Part shown: in pieces, positions 61,722 through 64,000 of the stretch
Layout of the letters: each line of letters begins with the position of its first letter
Position numbering within the stretch: the stretch's first letter is position 1
DNA from: Acetanaerobacterium elongatum
GTDB taxonomy: Bacteria; Bacillota; Clostridia; Oscillospirales; Ruminococcaceae
Direction: 5' to 3'
DNA: 64,000 bases
Assembly (NCBI RefSeq): GCF_900103835.1
Contig: NZ_FNID01000004.1
Location: 1 to 64,000, forward strand
The notes under the pieces: model-generated
The model's input: the letters and a program-made list of their open reading frames with translations, nothing else
Told to the model about the DNA's origin: nothing
The model's database searches: none
Position numbers and translations under genes: made by a program

Positions 61722-64000
61722 TTAAACCGGCCCGTCGTAGTTTAAATCGATAAACGCGCTTACCGTTTTTGCGTATGGCAGCCTGCCATATTCACACAGC
61801 AGCTGCTGTAACAACATACGCGTGCGGCGGTCATCTCTGCACTTAATTATCAGGCGGTAGCGGTATTTATTTGCCACCTTAAGTACCGAGGAGGGACACG
61901 GCCCAAAAACCTTGAGCGGTACATCCTCATACTCGTTTTTAACAAGACCTTGCAGCAGCTTTAGCAGCTCATTTGCGGCAAGCAGCGTCTGCCCCTCGTT
62001 TTCGCCCGAAAAGCCGATAACACAAAAACTGCAAAACGGCGGGTAGAGCAGATTTTTGCGGCAGAGCAGCTCCCCTTCGTAGAACTCTCGGTAATCCTGC
62101 CGGGCGGAAAGTTCAATAATCTCATGCTCGGGGGTATAGGTTTGTATGTAGGCGCGCCCGCGCTTTGTGCCCCTTCCGCTACGCCCCACCACCTGTGTAA
62201 GCAGCGAGAACGAACGCTCCAGCCCTCTGAAATCGGTGGTGTAAAGAAAGCGGTCGGCGGAAAGCACCCCTACAAGGCTGACATTCTCGAAATCCAGCCC
62301 CTTGGCGACCATCTGAGTACCTACCAATATATCATATTCACCGCGTGCAAAACGGCTCAGATACTCATCATAAGAATATTTCGCAAGGGTGGTATCGGCG
62401 TCCATGCGCAACACGCGTGCCTCGGGGAACAGCTCGGCCAGCTGATCCTCTACCTTCTGGGTGCCAAGCCCCAGCTGCTTGATGTGTTCACTGCCGCAAT
62501 GGGAGCACTTATGTTCTGGCGTATGCACATAGCCGCAATAGTGGCACATCATACGGTCGTTAGCGCGGTGATAGGTTAGCGCAATGGAGCAGTTCGGGCA
62601 GGTGAGCACCTCGCCGCACTCGGCACAGGTTACCAAGGTATGATAACCGCGGCGGTTGATAAACAGGATGGTCTGCTCGCCTTTTATAAGATTCTGTTCA
62701 ATCTCCTGCGCAAGCGGTGAGCTGATAGCCCCAGTGTTGCCTGCGGCCGCCTCATCGCCCATATTCACCACTACAACCTGTGGCAGTACCGCCTCACCGA
62801 AACGCTCGGTAAGCTCAAACAGCTTGTACCGCCCGGTTTTGGCATGGTAAAAGGTTTCAATGCTCGGCGTGGCCGAGGCCATGAGCAGCAAAGCGCGGTG
62901 CTGTGCACACCGAAACTTTGCCACCTCTCGCGCGTGGTAACGCGGCGCGCTTTCAGATTTATAGGTATGCTCCTGCTCTTCATCAATGATAATCAGGCCG
63001 AGGTTTTCAAATGGGGCAAATACCGCTGAACGCGTACCTACTGCAATACAGGCCTCGCCTGAGCGGATGCGCTTATATTCGTCCAGCCGCTCACCCAGTG
63101 AGAGACCACTGTGCAATACCGCCACCTTACTTCCAAACACCGCATGAAACCGCTGCAGCATCTGGGGGGTAAGCGCAATCTCCGGCACAAGCATGATGGC
63201 TTGTCTGCCCTTTTCAAGCTCGTCGGCAATCAGTTTTAAGAAGATATGGGTTTTACCACTGCCTGTAATACCAAACAGCAGCGCTGCCTCGGGGTGATCA
63301 CCTGTGCAGAGCTGCCTAAGCCCCTCATACACCGCCTGCTGAGCCTCACTTAAGTCAGGTGGCGGGGCGTTTTCCGCGGCCTGAGCCGCGTAGGGGGTGC
63401 GTAAAACCTCCCGCTCGAAATATTCTGTTATGCCGCGCTTGCACATAACATCAAGTGTGCTCTTCGCGGCCTCGGTATAGTAAAACACCTCTTTTACCGA
63501 GGCACTGCCAAACTGCTCCAGCAGCTCCACCACGCGGCTCTGCTTCTCGCTCAGGCGGCCAAACTCGCCCTCTGCGGCTGGGCTTAGGCGAACCATCAAC
63601 ACCCGCTCATCCTTTGTTCTGCGCGCCGCCTCCTGCTGTTTTATGATAACCCCTTCCGCAACCAACCCTTTCAACGCCGCGGAGCGCTCGTTGATTCCCG
63701 CAGCAGCAAACAGCTTCTTTTCACTCATCGGTTTTTTCTGCTTAAGCAGGCAGCTCACAATCTCCAGCCTCTCGCCGGAAAGCTGTAAACTGTTTATATC
63801 ACAGCCAGAGCTTATCGCGTAGGTAACGGAAAACGCCATATTCAGCCCCGCGGGCAGCACCAAATGTACCGCCTCGTAGTAGGTGCACAGGGTATGCTGC
63901 TTTAAGTACATTACCAGCGAGAGCATCTCGCCGCTGAGAATGGGCGTTTGGTCTATGAGCTCGGCAACAGGCTTGAGCTCCCCTTGCGGCTCACTCTCAA
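61722..64000 (-). CDS. priA: Primosomal protein N' (replication restart helicase PriA), 5' end outside window
   Basis: 759 codons visible; the frame stays open to base 64000, and the residues before the internal Met at 63926 (ELKPVAELIDQTPILSGEM) match the PriA DNA-binding domain, so the real start is beyond the edge. Helicase: LLFGITGSGKTHIFLKL, LGLIIIDEEQEHTYKSESAP, MASATPSIETFY, LFINRRGY, QVVGRSGRGTKRG. Zinc region CAECGEVLTCPNC, CHYCGYVH, CSHCGSEH has all eight Cys. Walker B reads DEEQ instead of the common DEEH. First gene of the def-fmt-rsmB-rlmN group. Confidence 0.95.
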   Translation of the reverse strand, partial: ESEPQGELKPVAELIDQTPILSGEMLSLVMYLKQHTLCTYYEAVHLVLPAGLNMAFSVTYAISSGCDINSLQLSGERLEIVSCLLKQKKPMSEKKLFAAAGINERSAALKGLVAEGVIIKQQEAARRTKDERVLMVRLSPAAEGEFGRLSEKQSRVVELLEQFGSASVKEVFYYTEAAKSTLDVMCKRGITEYFEREVLRTPYAAQAAENAPPPDLSEAQQAVYEGLRQLCTGDHPEAALLFGITGSGKTHIFLKLIADELEKGRQAIMLVPEIALTPQMLQRFHAVFGSKVAVLHSGLSLGERLDEYKRIRSGEACIAVGTRSAVFAPFENLGLIIIDEEQEHTYKSESAPRYHAREVAKFRCAQHRALLLMASATPSIETFYHAKTGRYKLFELTERFGEAVLPQVVVVNMGDEAAAGNTGAISSPLAQEIEQNLIKGEQTILFINRRGYHTLVTCAECGEVLTCPNCSIALTYHRANDRMMCHYCGYVHTPEHKCSHCGSEHIKQLGLGTQKVEDQLAELFPEARVLRMDADTTLAKYSYDEYLSRFARGEYDILVGTQMVAKGLDFENVSLVGVLSADRFLYTTDFRGLERSFSLLTQVVGRSGRGTKRGRAYIQTYTPEHEIIELSARQDYREFYEGELLCRKNLLYPPFCSFCVIGFSGENEGQTLLAANELLKLLQGLVKNEYEDVPLKVFGPCPSSVLKVANKYRYRLIIKCRDDRRTRMLLQQLLCEYGRLPYAKTVSAFIDLNYDGPV

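Noticed and set aside
1-64000. tRNA, rRNA or riboswitch genes
   Set aside because: I looked for tRNA-like cloverleaf and common riboswitch cores (for example before thiN) and saw none that I could support.

Overview
The window reads as one chromosomal segment of an endospore-forming member of the Clostridia. Grounds: a cotJABC-type coat operon, a SpoVD-type transpeptidase with PASTA domains, a PrkC/PrpC pair, Firmicute gene orders (ylxM-ffh-rpsP-khpA-rimM-trmD; priA-def-fmt-rsmB-rlmN-prpC-prkC-rsgA-thiN), and a MurE with the DNPR motif of meso-diaminopimelate-adding enzymes. I cannot name the genus from sequence alone.

Layout. 1-206 is the end of an insertion sequence that has removed the front of a sugar-binding-protein gene. 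207-4480 is the rest of a ytfQRT-yjfF-type sugar ABC operon (+). 4565-6188 is cotJABC (-), whose CotJC has a long repetitive Ala/Gly/Asn/Ser tail. 6506-21613 is the division and cell-wall (dcw) cluster (-): mraZ, rsmH, ftsL, spoVD, murE, murF, mraY, ftsW, murG, murA, divIB, ftsZ and a small membrane protein. It lacks murD, murB, murC and ftsA. A consensus promoter and a 10-bp-period AGTGG array lie in front of mraZ. 21978-25715 holds a coiled-coil gene, coaD, rsmD and uvrC (-). Then come an HPr gene with its own promoter and terminator, a DUF554 membrane protein, and the trmD-rimM-khpA-rpsP-ffh-ylxM operon (-). 31193-35097 is a three-gene MacB/LolD-type export operon (-), 35452-36135 a YhhN-family membrane protein (+), 36296-37492 a CCA-adding enzyme (-).

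37627-51880 is the accessory part and is almost wholly envelope-related: a lipoprotein-like class B sortase beside a 1265-residue cadherin-like-repeat protein ending in NPDTG with no membrane tail; a D,D-carboxypeptidase homologue that has lost all three catalytic motifs; a MacA-like adaptor and MacB-like permease without their ATPase; a decayed IS630-type transposase; two paralogous Ser-rich lipoproteins sharing a beta-strand domain, the larger extended by Fn3-like and GLUG-like modules; and a 70-residue protein with a good promoter. 51995-64000 returns to housekeeping genes (-): an ATC-hydrolase-like protein, thiN, rsgA, prkC, prpC, rlmN, rsmB, fmt, def and the start of priA, which runs off the right edge.

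Scattered through the intergenic spaces are six members of an apparently non-autonomous palindromic element of about 90-123 bp with shared inverted ends (core TACTWATCTCCGATAAAA). Four sit inside the dcw cluster or beside it, one at the place murD usually occupies, and one supplies the last codons and stop of murF. With the cell-wall, division and surface genes here, most of the window concerns building, modifying or decorating the cell envelope.
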